A stretch of DNA of 64,000 nt, taken from Ancylostoma caninum (lineage: Eukaryota; Nematoda; Chromadorea; Rhabditida; Ancylostomatidae). The stretch spans positions 558,001-622,000 of the forward strand of contig JBAJFG010000549.1 in NCBI GenBank assembly GCA_037903475.1, in the 5' to 3' direction. Within the stretch, counting starts at the first letter, position 1. Every line of letters starts with the position of its first letter. Of the stretch, positions 13,590-25,339 are shown piece by piece. Both the position numbers and the translations under genes were made by a program. A model generated the notes under the pieces. That model was given only the letters and a program-made list of their open reading frames with translations, had not been told where the DNA came from and did not search any database.

Positions 13590-14575
13590 AACGTCCAGAA
13601 GTGGGGAAACGCCTGGAGTCGGGTCCAGTGGTGTGATAAGGGTGTGCTGGCGTCCAAAAGTGGGAAAACGCCTGGAGTCGGGTCCAACGGTGTGATAAGG
13701 GTGCGCTGGCGTCCAAAAGTGGGGATACGGCTGGAGTCGGGTCCAACGGTGTGATAAGGGTGCGCTGGCTTCCAAAAGTGTGGAAACGCCTGGAGTCGGG
13801 TCCAACGGTGTGATAAGGGTGCGCTGGCGTCCGAAAGTGGGAAAACGCCTGAAGTCGGGTCCAACGGTGTGATAAGGGTGCGCCGGCGTCCAATATTGGG
13901 GATACGACTGGAGTTGGGTCCAACGGTGTGATAAGGGTGCGCTGGCGTCCAAAAGTGGGGATACGGCTGGAGTCGGGTCCAACGGTGTGATAAGGGTGCG
14001 CTGGCTTCCAAAAGTGTGGAAACGCCTGGAGTCGGGTCCAACGGTGTGATAAGGGTGCGCTGGCGTCCGAAAGTGGGAAAACGCCTGAAGTCGGGTCCAA
14101 CGGTGTGATAAGGGTGCGCCGGCGTCCAATATTGGGGATACGACTGGAGTTGGGTCCAACGGTGTGATAAGGGTGCGCTGGCATCCGAAAGCGGGAAAAC
14201 GCCTGAAGTCGGGTCCAACGGTGTGATAAGGGTGCGCCGGCGTCCAATACTGGGGATACGGCTGGAGTCGAGTCCAACGGTGTGATAAGGGTGCGCTGGC
14301 GTCCAAAAGTGTGGAAACGCCTGGAGTCGGGTTCAACGGTGTGATAAGGGTGCGCTGGCGTCCGAGAGTGGGAAAACGCCTGAAGTCGGGTCCAACGGTG
14401 TGATAAGGGTGCGCCGGCGTCCAAAAAAGGGAACGCCTGGAGTCGGGCTGGGGATACGGCTGGAGTCGCGTCCAACGGTGTGATAAGGGTGCGCTGGCGT
14501 TCAAAAGTGGGAAAACGCCTGGAGTTGGGTCCAACGGTGTGATAAGGGTGCGCCGGCTTCCACGTAATAGGAATT
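13590..14575. repeat. 59-bp satellite array, about 16-17 units
   Basis: 'tgtgataagggtgcgc' recurs at an exact 59-bp spacing (for example 13,691, 13,750 and 13,809). Two alternating unit variants ('aaaagtggggatacggctgg' versus 'gaaagtgggaaaacgcctg') form a higher-order pattern. The array lacks stops in three minus-strand frames, giving artefactual 270-384 aa frames. Degenerate units of the same family occur next to R1 at 16,190-16,440 and 28,680-28,860, and at 2,590-2,700. Confidence 0.97.
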
Positions 14576-15041
14576 CGCCAGGCAGGTCTATTTCTGCGTG
14601 AGGGGTACGCTTTCCCTGTTTCGGCGGACCTTCCTACCTCAGTCACCTAGATGTGCATTGTTTCCTTTCATATCCGCGTTCTCTTCCCATTCCGTCTGCG
14701 TCTAAATGAACCACTCCTTCCTTTCCGTTTATATACACCGGTGGACCCTTATCACTTGAATTACCACAACAACCAGTTGAGCCTAAATCATTTCGAGATA
14801 ACATTTGCACTGAATTGGTTGCACTCAATTCTTCACGTCCACTAACCTCGCTCATATGGAAGAGCATAACTTAGTTCATATGGGGGAAAGCTACCACCTA
14901 CGGGATCAAGAGCTTCTCAGGAGAGCGATAGAACTGCGTGGAAGGATACAAATTTTATCAAACCATTTACACTTTTGTGTTTGCTTTCAACGTGCAGTAT
15001 GCGAGCGGAGCGAGCATTAATAGAAGTCTGGAAGTCCGGCG

Positions 15042-15320
15042 TTAGCCGGACGGCCAGACTGGTATTCTGATAGTGGTTTCAGCCAAAAGGATTTTAAATG
15101 GAAAACCTACCAATATCGCTGCTATCGTTGTCGAACTCAAAGCAGGCTCGTCCGATAAGCTGGTGATCTCAGAAATATAAGTCGTAGAAATACTACATTC
15201 TACGTACTCCCGTATCACTTCCAAGAATTTGGATAGATGCTGCAGGATTTTGGTAATGTTACCGAGTGCTCTACTGTGTACGTAATCTTGAATTTTGAGG
15301 TGTATCTGTACGCCTATCAT
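15042..15320 (-). CDS. Coding-like segment of unknown family, related to 37,731-37,976
   Basis: A minus-strand frame whose middle (REYVECSIS...SEITSLSDEPALS) aligns with REQWNVNTIS...SDCEIGGLSDRPAL at 37,731-37,976 on the plus strand. Nucleotide identity is also clear ('atacgggag', 'gaatgta', 'gagatc', 'gcttatc', 'gcctgctttg', 'ggttttccattta'). I recognise no family. The segment ends next to a hairpin (gtccggcgttagccggac) shared with 29,030-29,065, so it may itself be repeat-borne. Confidence 0.3.
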   Translation of the reverse strand: MIGVQIHLKIQDYVHSRALGNITKILQHLSKFLEVIREYVECSISTTYISEITSLSDEPALSSTTIAAILVGFPFKILLAETTIRIPVWPSG

Positions 15321-15597
15321 TACGCTAATAGCACTATGGTAGAGGGCAAGAAATCAGCCCCCTCTCTTCATTGACTCATAACTTGTTTAGGCTTCTCTGC
15401 CTTGTTAATTTGCTTTTCTAAAGTAAAGAATCAACAGTTACGGCTTCGTATTCCCATATTTTCGAACATGCTGGTGATTCTTCAGGAACAGCCAAGGATC
15501 GTTTAGTTTTCATGCTATTCGCTTGTTTCTTGCCGCACTTCACATTCCAAATTTTCGATACCTCTATCGAATTTGAATAGGTTCTTGTTCAACTAAC

Positions 15598-15930
15598 TTC
15601 CTTGAGAAGCTGCTTGAAGTCATTCACATTTTGGAAGTCGAGGGGACTGGCAGCATATCCTTTGATAAATCCCTGAACATGAAAAATTTGTCAATTCAAT
15701 ACTATGAGCCTTATGAACATCGAGAATCAATTAAGGACTGAGATTTCTGAAAGCTACGACCTTGCATATAGCGTGAAGAGGGCCTGTTCCTGCACCATAC
15801 TCGTTCTTATTCGTGTCGAACTCTACTAAACTGCGGACAATCAAAAAGTTTCTCTTTTCGCCGTGAGCATCTTTATACACACGAGCGGCTAATCCGGCTT
15901 CTCGCATTCGTTCGACTAATGCTACAAAAT
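15598..15930 (-). CDS. Two adjacent exon-like segments of an unidentified gene
   Basis: In transcription order, exon 15,930-15,761 (170 nt) has acceptor 'tttttttcag' and donor AAG|gtcgta. Exon 15,672-15,598 (75 nt) has acceptor 'catgttcag' and donor GAA|gttagt. The reading frame is maintained across the 88-bp intron. The first encodes DFVALVERMREAGLAARVYK followed by a basic patch, and the second encodes GFIKGYAASPLDFQNVNDFK. The codon pattern and splice sites look genuine, but I recognise no domain and found no clear continuing exons on either side. It may be an isolated part of a minus-strand gene or a pseudogene. Confidence 0.45.
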
Positions 15931-16189
15931 CTGAAAAAAGGTAAAAATTTTATTCCACTCATCTGTTTGGAATGAGGAACATGAGATTGAGATGGACAAG
16001 CACTTTGTTGGTAGTCATAGAAGCGATCATTTATTTTATTGTTCTCACATAAGAATAGTGCAGGTGGATGAACAGACACTATTCACAGAGAAATATTCTT
16101 TATTGGTTCGCTGTGGCGGACGTGAATAGTAAAAATTGGCCGAGTAAGTGCAAACTGGGATTGGGCCTAAACACCGGGCACTCCTATTT

Positions 16190-16770
16190 CACCGTTGGGA
16201 CCTGTCTCCAGAGGGTCCTCCACTTTTGAACGCCTGTACACCATTATCACGCCGTTTGACATGTCACCACGCGTTTCCCCTCTTTTAGACGCCAGCGCAC
16301 CTTTTTCGCGCCGTTGGACATGACTCCAGGAGTATCCCCCGCTTTTGGACGCCTGCGCACCCTTATCACCCCGTTGGACCCGACTTCAGACGTTTCCCCA
16401 CTTATGGACGCCAAGCATCCTTATCACACCGCCGGCCCACCTCTCACATACATTATGGCGCAACCCTCATCCGTGTCATCTCTCGTCCGCCTGGTTCCCC
16501 CTCTTCGTTATAAAGGCACCCTATCCGTCCCTTTCCTTTTCTACGGTTCTGTAATCACAGGCCTATCTCATTCATTCCAACTGTGGTGAAAACAACTGTC
16601 GGCCTTGTCTGAACATGAAAAGTGGCCCGAAACACCTGTAATTCAAGTTCAAAATCAAAATTTACCACATTTTCGTACATAACTCAACGCGCTGAACACA
16701 ATTGTGTGGGTATTTTCCGTTTTTGGTGGCTGGTTCTCGTGCACACACACGCATGAACTGCCAATTAAGA
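16190..16770 (+). repeat. Dispersed repeat R1, copy B, with adjoining degenerate 59-bp units
   Basis: 16,190-16,440 holds diverged 59-bp satellite units (inverse sense to the 13.6-kb array). 16,440-16,770 matches R1 copy A and ends in 'gtgcacacacacgcatgaactgccaattaag'. Here the CA tract is under 15 bp. Confidence 0.8.
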
Positions 16771-18096
16771 ATTCAAAAGCCAAAAGAGAGGTTCTGAAAG
16801 TCAAATGCCGGCCACATATACTGGTTTGCAGCTGCTACTAATTTCGCGCATACATAGAGCATCATTAACGATACTACAGAACGGAGCTCTTTGGTAGGAC
16901 CTGAACACAAATCAATTTCTGTGGAATAGGACAAAAGATAAGGATAAAGTGGCGGTCGGCGTTAATCAATTCCGGTTCGTGGGATGCGCCGTGCATTCGA
17001 CTTCATCTGAGCATCGTAGAGGCGTTGAATGCGTATGTGCTTTGTAGTTGCTTGGGCCTTCCGATATACCAAGTTAGTGCTTTATCCTCCCAGACCCCTC
17101 TGATACCAATTTACTGACCCCGGGGGATGGAAGGCTTGGTTGGCCTCGGGCCGTATTGAACCTTTGATCGTGCGAGCAACGGTCCTCTTAGCATTGCTTT
17201 ACGCGCGCACCTTTTGCAACAGAACAAAGTTGTGGGTGGTGTCTCGTAAAGTTCATTTAATCGTAGCAAGGCCTAATCTATGAAGTTCGCGGTGGCATGG
17301 ATCGCAATGTACATATCGTTATGCTTAAAATCCTAGAGTACATATATCACACATGGGGCACTTGAGATAGCTCGTTCCCCGAGCGAACAAAAAATGTAAC
17401 TATCTTCTCCGTGATGTGCTCCTCTGACTGAAGGAGCTAGAATATTGAGAGTATTCGAAGAAACCTATAACTTTCAATGAAGGCTATAGCTTGGTCAGCA
17501 GCAGCGTTGTCTTATAAATAGGTTTGGTTGAGTGTGCTAGAGTGACAACAGCATCCATAGTCGGTTTAGCTAAGTAGAATTTATTTGTGCCTAGATTCCA
17601 CTGAAATATTTGCACCGAGCATTACAAGATGCCACTAGATCACAGGTTTCAACCTCTGACCAATAAAATTTTTTTGTTGAAAAAGAGGAGTGGATGAAAT
17701 GGAGAGCTTTTTACTTGTTTCTATTCCGTTGAAGAATACACAGCTTCCATAAAAATTTGAGTTATCAGGATTTTCTTCGAAAGAAGTCCGAACAGAAAAC
17801 CAAAATTCGCAATTTTTTTGCTCGTTGTTGTAAATTATATTGTACGTTATCATCATTCTAGCCAGCTTGTGCAGATTTTATTACTGTACGAGTTTCGAGA
17901 ACGATTTCTGAAGTGAGACGCTGCTTCCAAACTATTATAAAATACTTTGTGATATTGATAGATATATTCAGCATAGAATCAAGTGAAGTGCATATTTGCC
18001 TCCACATTTTGGAAGTTTTGGTAATCTAGTAGCTTGGCCGTTACATCGTATCCTCCAGAACTTAGCAATTACATATCAAAGTGGCAAACAACTTAC
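16771..18096. other. No gene supported
   Basis: Unassigned sequence. At 17,995-18,055 a minus-strand stretch resembles the phrase around 15,630 ('cacattttggaagt'), which hints at a diverged duplicate of the 15.6-kb exon. Confidence 0.35.
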
Positions 18097-18276
18097 AGGT
18101 GTCCAATAGCTCTGCATCACGATAACAAAGGACCGATAATAAGGTATCTTCTTTCACACTCGTGATGGTCCCAACTGTGATACCGGCAGTTGCACCTTTG
18201 CGCGTTATTATAGCTAGCGCTTTGGATGGGGTGTTGTCATTCACAAGTCTTGCTTCTCTGTTAGACAAGAGTTTAC
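18097..18276 (-). CDS. Single exon-like segment, unidentified protein
   Basis: A 180-nt segment bounded by acceptor 'gtttcag' and donor T|gtaagttg. It encodes 59 complete codons including SNREARLVND, ITRKGATAGITVGTI and a CYRDAELLD end. The Gly/Thr-rich stretch is loosely like a trypsin-fold protease loop, but no catalytic residues can be assigned. It could belong to the same minus-strand locus as the segments at 15.6 and 22.6 kb; this is inference only. Confidence 0.35.
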
Positions 18277-20177
18277 CTGAAACACTTCCTCCCTACATTA
18301 GTGAAGATATCAAACAGAACTTTGATTTGGGAGAATGAATGCACTTATTTCCAGCTACTGCCATCCTCCCCTCGATCACTGCCCAAGTTCCCCTCTACAA
18401 CATCAATTGACGAATAATGCAGCATTTGTAGGGAGGATCGCAGCTACTGGCTGGAGCGCTGCTAGCCCTCGTACTAGACATATTACGCTGTTCGAGATGC
18501 GCTCCAATCGCACTTTCATGTCATCCTCATCTAATGATATTCATTCATTTAGCACATGGCATACGTTACAGCAACAGGTCGCTGATCAACACAAATAGTT
18601 ACAAGTCCTCATATTTCACCACGAAATTAGTATTGAACAACGAATGGAGCAGTTGCGCGGGAACGTTTGCAATCTTACAGTCGCGACGGCGTCGCCATTG
18701 TGAAGTATGCCATATGCTACTGAGAAACACTAATAATTGTATAGCAGAAAGACAACCCGAATGACGTTTTTTGCTAGTAAATAACCTAGCAGCATGCCGT
18801 TGCAGTACCGCATTTGCGTAGTCAGTATTCATTTATTTAGAGTCATAAGAAGTGACTTATATGGGATATGTGCTCACAGAGCTACAAGTTCTCGAAACTG
18901 AACGAATGCTGAGTGTGACATCCTCGTCTTGAGATCTCCTATGTTTTAAGTATCATACCAGTGCATCAAAGCAGAGAAGTGAAACCTGCCTTCAAAGAGA
19001 ATTGACTTGAGATGTCTCAACTGGTCCTTGGTATTTGCTATCCACATCATATCGTAATTTGTGAAAAACGCTGGAAGTTTATAAGATTACTCCACTCGCT
19101 GTTCTCCATTTTCTCTCGGCGCCGTTCTGTAGAGGGGTAGAATCGCAGTCTCACTGGTGAAAAGCCTGGTAAAGTTCGTTTACTCTTGATAAATTCCCAC
19201 TCTCTTTTGCATGCATTGCATATCGTTTTGTTAAGGTTTCATTGAGCACCAATGCTGAATTGCTCACATTATCAGAAGGTGCTATTCATAGGGCAATTAA
19301 CTTTGGCGTGAATTGTTCAAATTTTCAGAAGTATTCGGGTTCTAGAAAATAAAGAAGGCAACCGACTGGTGTTGCGGGATTGTGAAAAGTCAACCATCAG
19401 TCGAGTCTTTTCGTGATAAATATAGCATTGATTTTGGCAAGAGTTCCATGTTGAATGAGGGAGAGGTGCCTTTGAAAGGCGAAAGTAAGCAACTCAATGC
19501 TACTTCAAATCCGAGTACTCATTGAAGAAGATAATCCTTTGTCTGTAGTAAAACATTATAGGTTATAATGAACCGCTTACTCCGTCACGCGTGTGCTTCT
19601 GCACCTGCGTGAAACGCGATTGATCAGTGGCGGTGACTATGATGCTATATAAAAGTGAAGAAACGGGCTTGGCGTGGAGCGAAATACGAAAAGAACCTCC
19701 GTTGGATATTCGAATACTAAGGAATGGGTCCATCTCCGTGAAAGCAGTGCGCCGGTGACTGCCCATATTTCAAGGACAATTCATACTATGTGAGTCGTGC
19801 ATCCATTCGTAAAGGACTTCTAATAAAGACCCGTCGGGCATGTATAGTGCTGTTGATTGAGACAGAAGGGTCTCCACAACGCTTGTGCTTCCCCACGTCA
19901 TTATCTCTAACAAGAAGATCATTGATTATCATGTTAACACAACTGCAAATCACGGTCGAACGTTGTCTTCAGTCATCTCTAACACGTCGCTGAAGATAAC
20001 AACGCGCAACGACGTGGAGGATTGTAAGCGTCGCGGAGATCCTTCTCTCCTGATCTACAGGACTGTACATCCTCAATGGGATGAAGGCGCGATTACCGCG
20101 ACGCGTGTGTCTGAGCTGCGTCAGCGGCCTATCTTCCATCATATAGACACACGCGCGTCGATTACGCGTATCTATTA
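18277..20177. other. No gene supported
   Basis: Several frames on both strands at 18,335-18,832 overlap each other without a clear winner. One minus-strand stretch (DEDDMKVRLERISNS) is flanked by 'attag' and 'gtaata' and could be a small exon. At 19,580-20,170 a repeat-like segment with a TATA-like tract shares words with 13,440-13,500 and 41,060-41,230. Confidence 0.35.
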
Positions 20178-21085
20178 GGTCGTCAAGTATGAAATGTCCG
20201 ATTTTGGATGAGAAGATTTAGAGTTTTGTTTCTAAAGCAAGATGCAGTACAAGATATCCGAATATGCTCCTCTACTGTCTCCACAGCCTTGCCATCTTAA
20301 CTGCAGCTTGATTGCGCCAACAGCTTAGAAACATGGAAAGCTAGTGGCAATCAAGTGGCGAAGAGCGTTTCCAACATCATGTTGAAAATTGAACATTTTC
20401 TCCAGCGAGAGGTGAGCTAATCCTTGAATGGAGTTGTGGTCAATGGAGCAAGGTTTGCCCAGTACAGTGAGTGGGAGTGGGTTCTCACCCTCTGGCTTAA
20501 GCCGTGTGGATTTGTGAAAAATGGTCAAAAATTGGCACCCATTTTTGAGGGTCAAACTGGGAAAAAATCGTTTACCGAACCACTTTTAATGGTCATATTG
20601 CCTTGGGTATCTGAATATTATTGGATTATAAAGGTCACACCTTGCTGCTTATGCTGACCTAGTTTGACTCCTATCCGCCCGCTTCGGCTACGGCTTCCAG
20701 CTCATCGATGTCCAGGTCCATCATAAGGCTAACATTGGAGCTTCATGTCACCTGAGCGGAATTTCCAAAGCACACGATGTTCAGTGCATTCACTAGCCAA
20801 ATGTCCCTTAACACTACCCTGATATTCCCAGCTTTCTCAGCTCTAATGGCTGGAAAATGGAACCTATGTTCCAAAACAACACGATTTTTCGTCTTTGAGT
20901 AGTCCTACAAAAATGCTTTCAAGCGAAAATTCGAAAATTGATCAAAAACCCAGGAAGTGATTTTGAAAGGAAAAGGATACACCCTCATCATGAAAATAAA
21001 GATGAGGAGAGATCTAATAAATCTTCGAAGGTGGAGACTGTCAAACTGACCGCTCATAAAATTGGACATTTCATACTTGACGACC
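20178..21085 (-). mobile_element. Mariner relic with near-perfect 28-bp TIRs, internally deleted
   Basis: The left end begins GGTCGTCAAGTATGAAATGT. The right end is its reverse complement with one mismatch in 28 bp. Both ends are flanked by TA (20,176-20,177 and 21,086-21,087), the Tc1/mariner target. At 908 bp it is shorter than an intact mariner (about 1.28 kb). On the minus strand, broken pieces of a mariner transposase can be read, for example near 20,760 a GDMKLQ-like piece and a DELEAVAEA-like piece, interrupted by stops and frameshifts. Non-functional. Confidence 0.75.
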
Positions 21086-21179
21086 TAATACTATGAATTG
21101 CCCTTCGTATGTCTTCCCGAATCTCATCATCACGTCATAAAAGAGATGAAAACTTTCTGTGGTTATCCCATTTGGATTG

Positions 21180-21360
21180 GCTTTGTATATCTACGCATAC
21201 AGCTCAGACAATTGTGCCGTCAAAAAGCAAGTTGAATCCACATCGCCCGGTCTACTTTTTGGATCAAGGGAGCGGATATCGACCTTCTAGTTCGGCAGAA
21301 CGTGTTGTTCATGCCGGGCGCGCCGATGCGCTGCCGTCCTCCGGCACTAAATCCAACGTG
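21180..21360. repeat. Dispersed repeat R2, copy 2
   Basis: Shares 'gctcagacaattgtgccgtc' and the downstream GC-rich block with 11,580-11,750. The right side contains the extra palindrome-like 'gccgggcgcgccgatgcgctgccg'. Confidence 0.65.
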
Positions 21361-22541
21361 ACTCAGAAGTTCAGAGTAGATTGACCAAGATTACATTTAC
21401 ATCTAATGAAAGTCTAATCAAATCGGGTTTATCTCTACTGCAGATGGTCATAGGAAGTGAGAGTGGTAAGCAGCTCAACGTGTACGGTATTCTTTGATGT
21501 TCGTTTGCACGGCAACCGAACTTTCTCGTCGGCTACACCCAGATCTCCAGACTGTTCCCAAAGCATTCGTGTGGTCGAGCCGCTATTAGCCGACAGGTTT
21601 GGACATCTTCTCGCTGTAAAGCGAGAAAATTGATCGCGAAGAGAGCTATTCATAATAAGTACGTGCGTTCGACGCACATTCGGTGAAAGAAGAGATAAGT
21701 TGCAGCCCTGACGTACTCAGATGCAGGTGAGACGCAGTTGCATGCGGCTGCGTGATCACTCGCGGCGGCTGGACAACATCTCCATTCAGGAGACGCCTGG
21801 CGCATTTACTGGTCTCCAAGGAAAGTCCTCCGCAAATATATGATCTGGACTGACGCGCGGTTGACATAGTATGAATAGCCTTTTAGACCGTTTTCAGATG
21901 GAAGACGATAAAGGCCAAATGCGTGCGTTTGACGCGTCTGTATGATAAAATATCGAGGATGTAGTACATGAGGTCGGCGATACAGGTGGATGGTGAATAA
22001 TGTCGGGGTAGCAAGTGGGGGACGTCTGCCAGGGCACATGGGCCGTGGGCAGACGTCTGCCATATGTTTGAGTGTCCCGCGATTTGAGGTCCATCCTCAG
22101 GTACGACTGAGGGTGGACCTCTCTCTACCTGCAGTCGAACTGAGAAAAATTCGGAAGTCTGGTGTCACCCAGATGGCCAGACTGAAGGGTGTATAATTGG
22201 TGGATGCTGCTCTCTAGGCAGGCTTCTGAGGCGGACATCGGCGACCAACTGTTTTTTTTTAGATTTTCAAAGCTATAGCCTTGTTGTTATATGGTAGACC
22301 AGTTCTAGGCACCGGCGCACCTCGCTCACCATAGTGCACCCACAGCCTGCGCTATCATCACTTTTGAGGACCGGCGCGCCATTCGCACGGCAGTGAACAC
22401 TCAGTTCAGCTAGTGAGTGAACTATACCAATTAAGTATACAGTCGTTTTATGGCGTAACTCCCTCCCCCACCACTGACGCTATGTAAAACTTCTGCAAAA
22501 TAATCAAGAATTGGTTTTATCACGATTTGAGATTAATTTAC
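21361..22541. other. No gene supported
   Basis: Unassigned. Near 22,150 'aagtctggtgtcacccagatggccagactg' is an imperfect hairpin related to those at 15,030 and 29,035. Confidence 0.4.
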
Positions 22542-22697
22542 CTGTTATCCATTTTTGCTCAAAACTGCTAGCGATATGGTTAAACTTGTAGTCGCGTCCA
22601 CAGGTTGCTGCACTCTCGGAAAACGTTGTAGCTCTCCTGGCATTGAGGCATTTGCTGCCAACCAAGGTATCAGATCCTCTGCATAGGTAGTATGTCC
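22542..22697 (-). CDS. C-type-lectin-like domain exon (N-terminal half), isolated
   Basis: A 156-nt exon with clean boundaries: acceptor 'acgaattttag' and donor CAG|gtaaat. It encodes a Cys, then a second Cys after seven residues (SKCL), then TTFSESAATC, then FNHIASSFEQKW. The pattern C..C...FSESAATC....(I)ASSFEQ resembles the start of a C-type lectin fold, where a third Cys follows an A/E-rich helix and precedes the LASI..E segment. The second half of the domain was not located. Nematodes have large secreted C-type lectin families. This could be a gene with long introns or a solitary relic. Confidence 0.4.
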
Positions 22698-23089
22698 CTA
22701 AAATTCGTAACTGTATTGTAGGAAAATCCACTTAAAAACGGCCATAAAATTCCATTAATTTTGTTGGAAGGATGTAGAGAGTTCTATTTCTGACGTTCCC
22801 ATAGTTCACGGATGACATCGCTTTTTAAATGACCTGACTGCATTACCCCAGTTCAAAAATGTTTTGCGGCATGAATGCGAACGTAATTATGATATCTTTT
22901 AACGAGTAGCGTAGCGCACCTTCGGGACGCTAGAGAAGGTGGTGGGGCAACCAATTAGGGCATGTGCAAAAGCTTTGCACTCGCCAAATATCAAGAAAAT
23001 TGACAATGTAGCAACACTAATCATTAAGTGGGCTCAAATATGAAACCCTACGTATGGGTTGAGTATGAATATGACAATCATCATAGGGT

Positions 23090-24400
23090 GAATTAGTGCG
23101 CTTTCCTCACTATTGGGCCAATGCAGACGCGTTTTCCATTGGCGGACCTGTATCCTGGCGTACTCCACACTATTGGGCCAAAGCGAACTCGTATCCTGGT
23201 GTTTTCCACACTACTGGGCCACGGCGGGCCTTTCTTCCACTGGTGGGCCAACATTCTGGCGTCTTCCTCACTGTTGGGCAAAGCGAACCCGTGCACAATC
23301 GGCTAAACCTGGTATTCCCCACTTTATCGAGTCACAGCGGACCCATTATTGGCGGACTGGCGTTCCCCACACCACTGGGCCACGGCGGACCCTTTTTCTG
23401 CTGGCGGACCCGTATCCTGGCTTCCCCACACCATTGGGCCACGGCGGACAAGTTCTCTGTCAGCGGACCCATATCCTGGCGTTCTTCACACCATTGGGCC
23501 ACGGTGAACCCGTTCTCCATGGGAGGACTCGCATCCCGGCATTCTCCACGCTATCGGACCAAAGCAAACCCGTATCCTGGCATTCTTCACACCATTGGTC
23601 AAGGTTGCCTCTTCCTCCATCGATGAACCCGCATTCTGGTGTCTTCTTCACTCTTGGATCACAGTGAACCCGTTCACCGTCGGCTGGACCTTCTCCTGGT
23701 ATTATCCACTTTATCGAGTCATAGCGGACCCATCTTATATTATATATATTGGACCCGTATCCTGGCGTCTTCCTCACTGTTGGACCACGACGGACCCTTC
23801 ATCCGTCGGTGCACCCGTATCCTGGCGTTCCCCACACCACTAGGTTAACGGCGGACACTTTCTCCATTAGTGGATGCCTATCCTGGTGTTTCCCATGTTA
23901 TTGAGCCATAGCACACCCATCCTATATTGGCGGACCCGTATCCTGGCGTTTTCCACACCATTTGGCCACAGAGGCCCTTTTTCCAGGTGAGGGCCCGCAT
24001 TCTGGCGACTTCCTCACAGTTAGGCTGAGCCGGACGCCTTCTCCATGGGCGGACTTGCACCTTGGCATTCTCCACACTATTGGACCAAAACGAGCCCATA
24101 TCCTGGCGTTCCCCACCACTAGGCCATGAGAGGGGGGGGGTCCTTCCTCCATTAGTGAACCAGCATTCTGGTGTTTTCCCTCACTGTTGGGCCACAACGG
24201 ACCCTTATTAGATCGGTGGATCCATATCCTAGCGTTCCCGACGTTACTGAGCCAGAGCGAACCGATCCTATAATGGCGGAGCTGTATGCTGGTGTGCTCA
24301 CACTAATGAGCCATTCAGCCATCGGTTAACCCTTGTTTGGTGTTTTTCCTCACAATTAGGCGAAACCAATCCCGCTCTCTATCGGAATGGCCGTGTTTTA
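23090..24400. repeat. Satellite array, about 58-bp period, more than 20 diverged units
   Basis: Units read 'ggacccgtatcctggcgttccccacaccattgggccacggc' and variants, from 23,090 to about 24,400, more diverged at both ends. The absence of stops yields spurious 60-184 aa frames. The unit differs from the 59-bp satellite at 13.6 kb but has a similar length and GC-rich 'ccac..ttgg' core. Confidence 0.95.
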
Positions 24401-24405
24401 GCGTT

Positions 24406-24990
24406 TTAACCCATTCACCCTTGAGCCGCGCTTTTTTGGTCGCGTGGGACCGCGCGGCTCACCGGTGAGCCGCGCCCTTATTATCAAGTACTGAACCCTA
24501 TTTTCGAACTATTTTGTAGTAGTTCCATATAAAGTGTGTTCAATACTTCCTAAAACGGTCTATAACAACTGTGGCTTAAGAAAGAGTTCTTCCTTATTGC
24601 GACAAATATCATGAAAAGGATGAGATTTTGAAATCGAGGGAGATTGCTTTACATTTTTTTTGTAGTGGATGGAAGTATTCTTAAGAAAAGCCACGTTTCC
24701 TACATAGAAACACGTTCATTACATCCTTCACTTCCCTATTCGTCAGGTTAGAGCCGTATGAACGTGTATACTTTCTGAACACTCCGTTATAACACTGAAA
24801 ACACCTTCCACAAACTTCCTACGGCCTTAGTGGAATCCAGAAGCGTTTAGATCCTCTACTTTTTTTTAGCCCGATGATACTAGTAATCTTCTGCAACTAG
24901 ATTTCGAATTATTTCAGCAAAAAGATCTGTTTTACCCTAATTATCTTATCATAACGGTGTGGAACTCCGCGAGCGCCGCACTCTTGAAAG
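24406..24990 (-). mobile_element. piggyBac-like MITE, copy 1 (one end truncated)
   Basis: Starts with TTAA (24,406-24,409) followed by CCCATT and a GC-rich hairpin (cgcggctcaccggtgagccgcg). The body matches the reverse complement of 36,300-36,903 over nearly its whole length. The far end stops at about 24,988, inside the 'cgccgcactcttgaaa' block, so that terminus and its TTAA are lost. No transposase is present. Confidence 0.75.
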
Positions 24991-25034
24991 GAGCTTCTAT
25001 TCATAATAATATTATTATAATTATTATTACTTCT

Positions 25035-25200
25035 TCTTAATTGGCACCTCATGTGTGTCTGTGTGCGTGTATGCACGAGAACCAGCCATCAAAAATGGAA
25101 GATACCTACAGCATAGTGTTCAGCGCGTCGAGCTATGTACAAATTGTGGTAAATTTTGATTTTTACCTTGATTTAAAGGCAGGGGTCCACCTCATTTTCG
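25035..25200 (-). repeat. Dispersed repeat R1, copy C (partial)
   Basis: The reverse complement reads ggttctcgtgca, a short CA-rich tract, then tgccaattaag, exactly as in copies A and B. It continues through 'gtacatagctcg' and 'aaaatcaaaatttacc'. The rest of the unit is missing. Confidence 0.75.
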
Positions 25201-25339
25201 TAGTTCAGCTTACAGCAGATTCTGCATCTACTCGGCGCCATGGTTCCAACGGTATACATAAATTGTCTCAGGATGGTCTATGAACTCGTAATTTCAAAAA
25301 AGCTAATTTTGAAGCGATTAGTGCGGAACTCTCCTCTAC

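Noticed and set aside
13406..14646. Three overlapping 270-384 aa repeat proteins on the minus strand
   Set aside because: A stop-free 59-bp satellite read in three frames. 59 is not a multiple of three, so frames rotate; there are no splice sites, and no domain or homologue is recognised.
23096..24197. Repeat-rich proteins across 23.1-24.2 kb on both strands
   Set aside because: Satellite translation artefact. Equally open frames occur on both strands with no start or context support.
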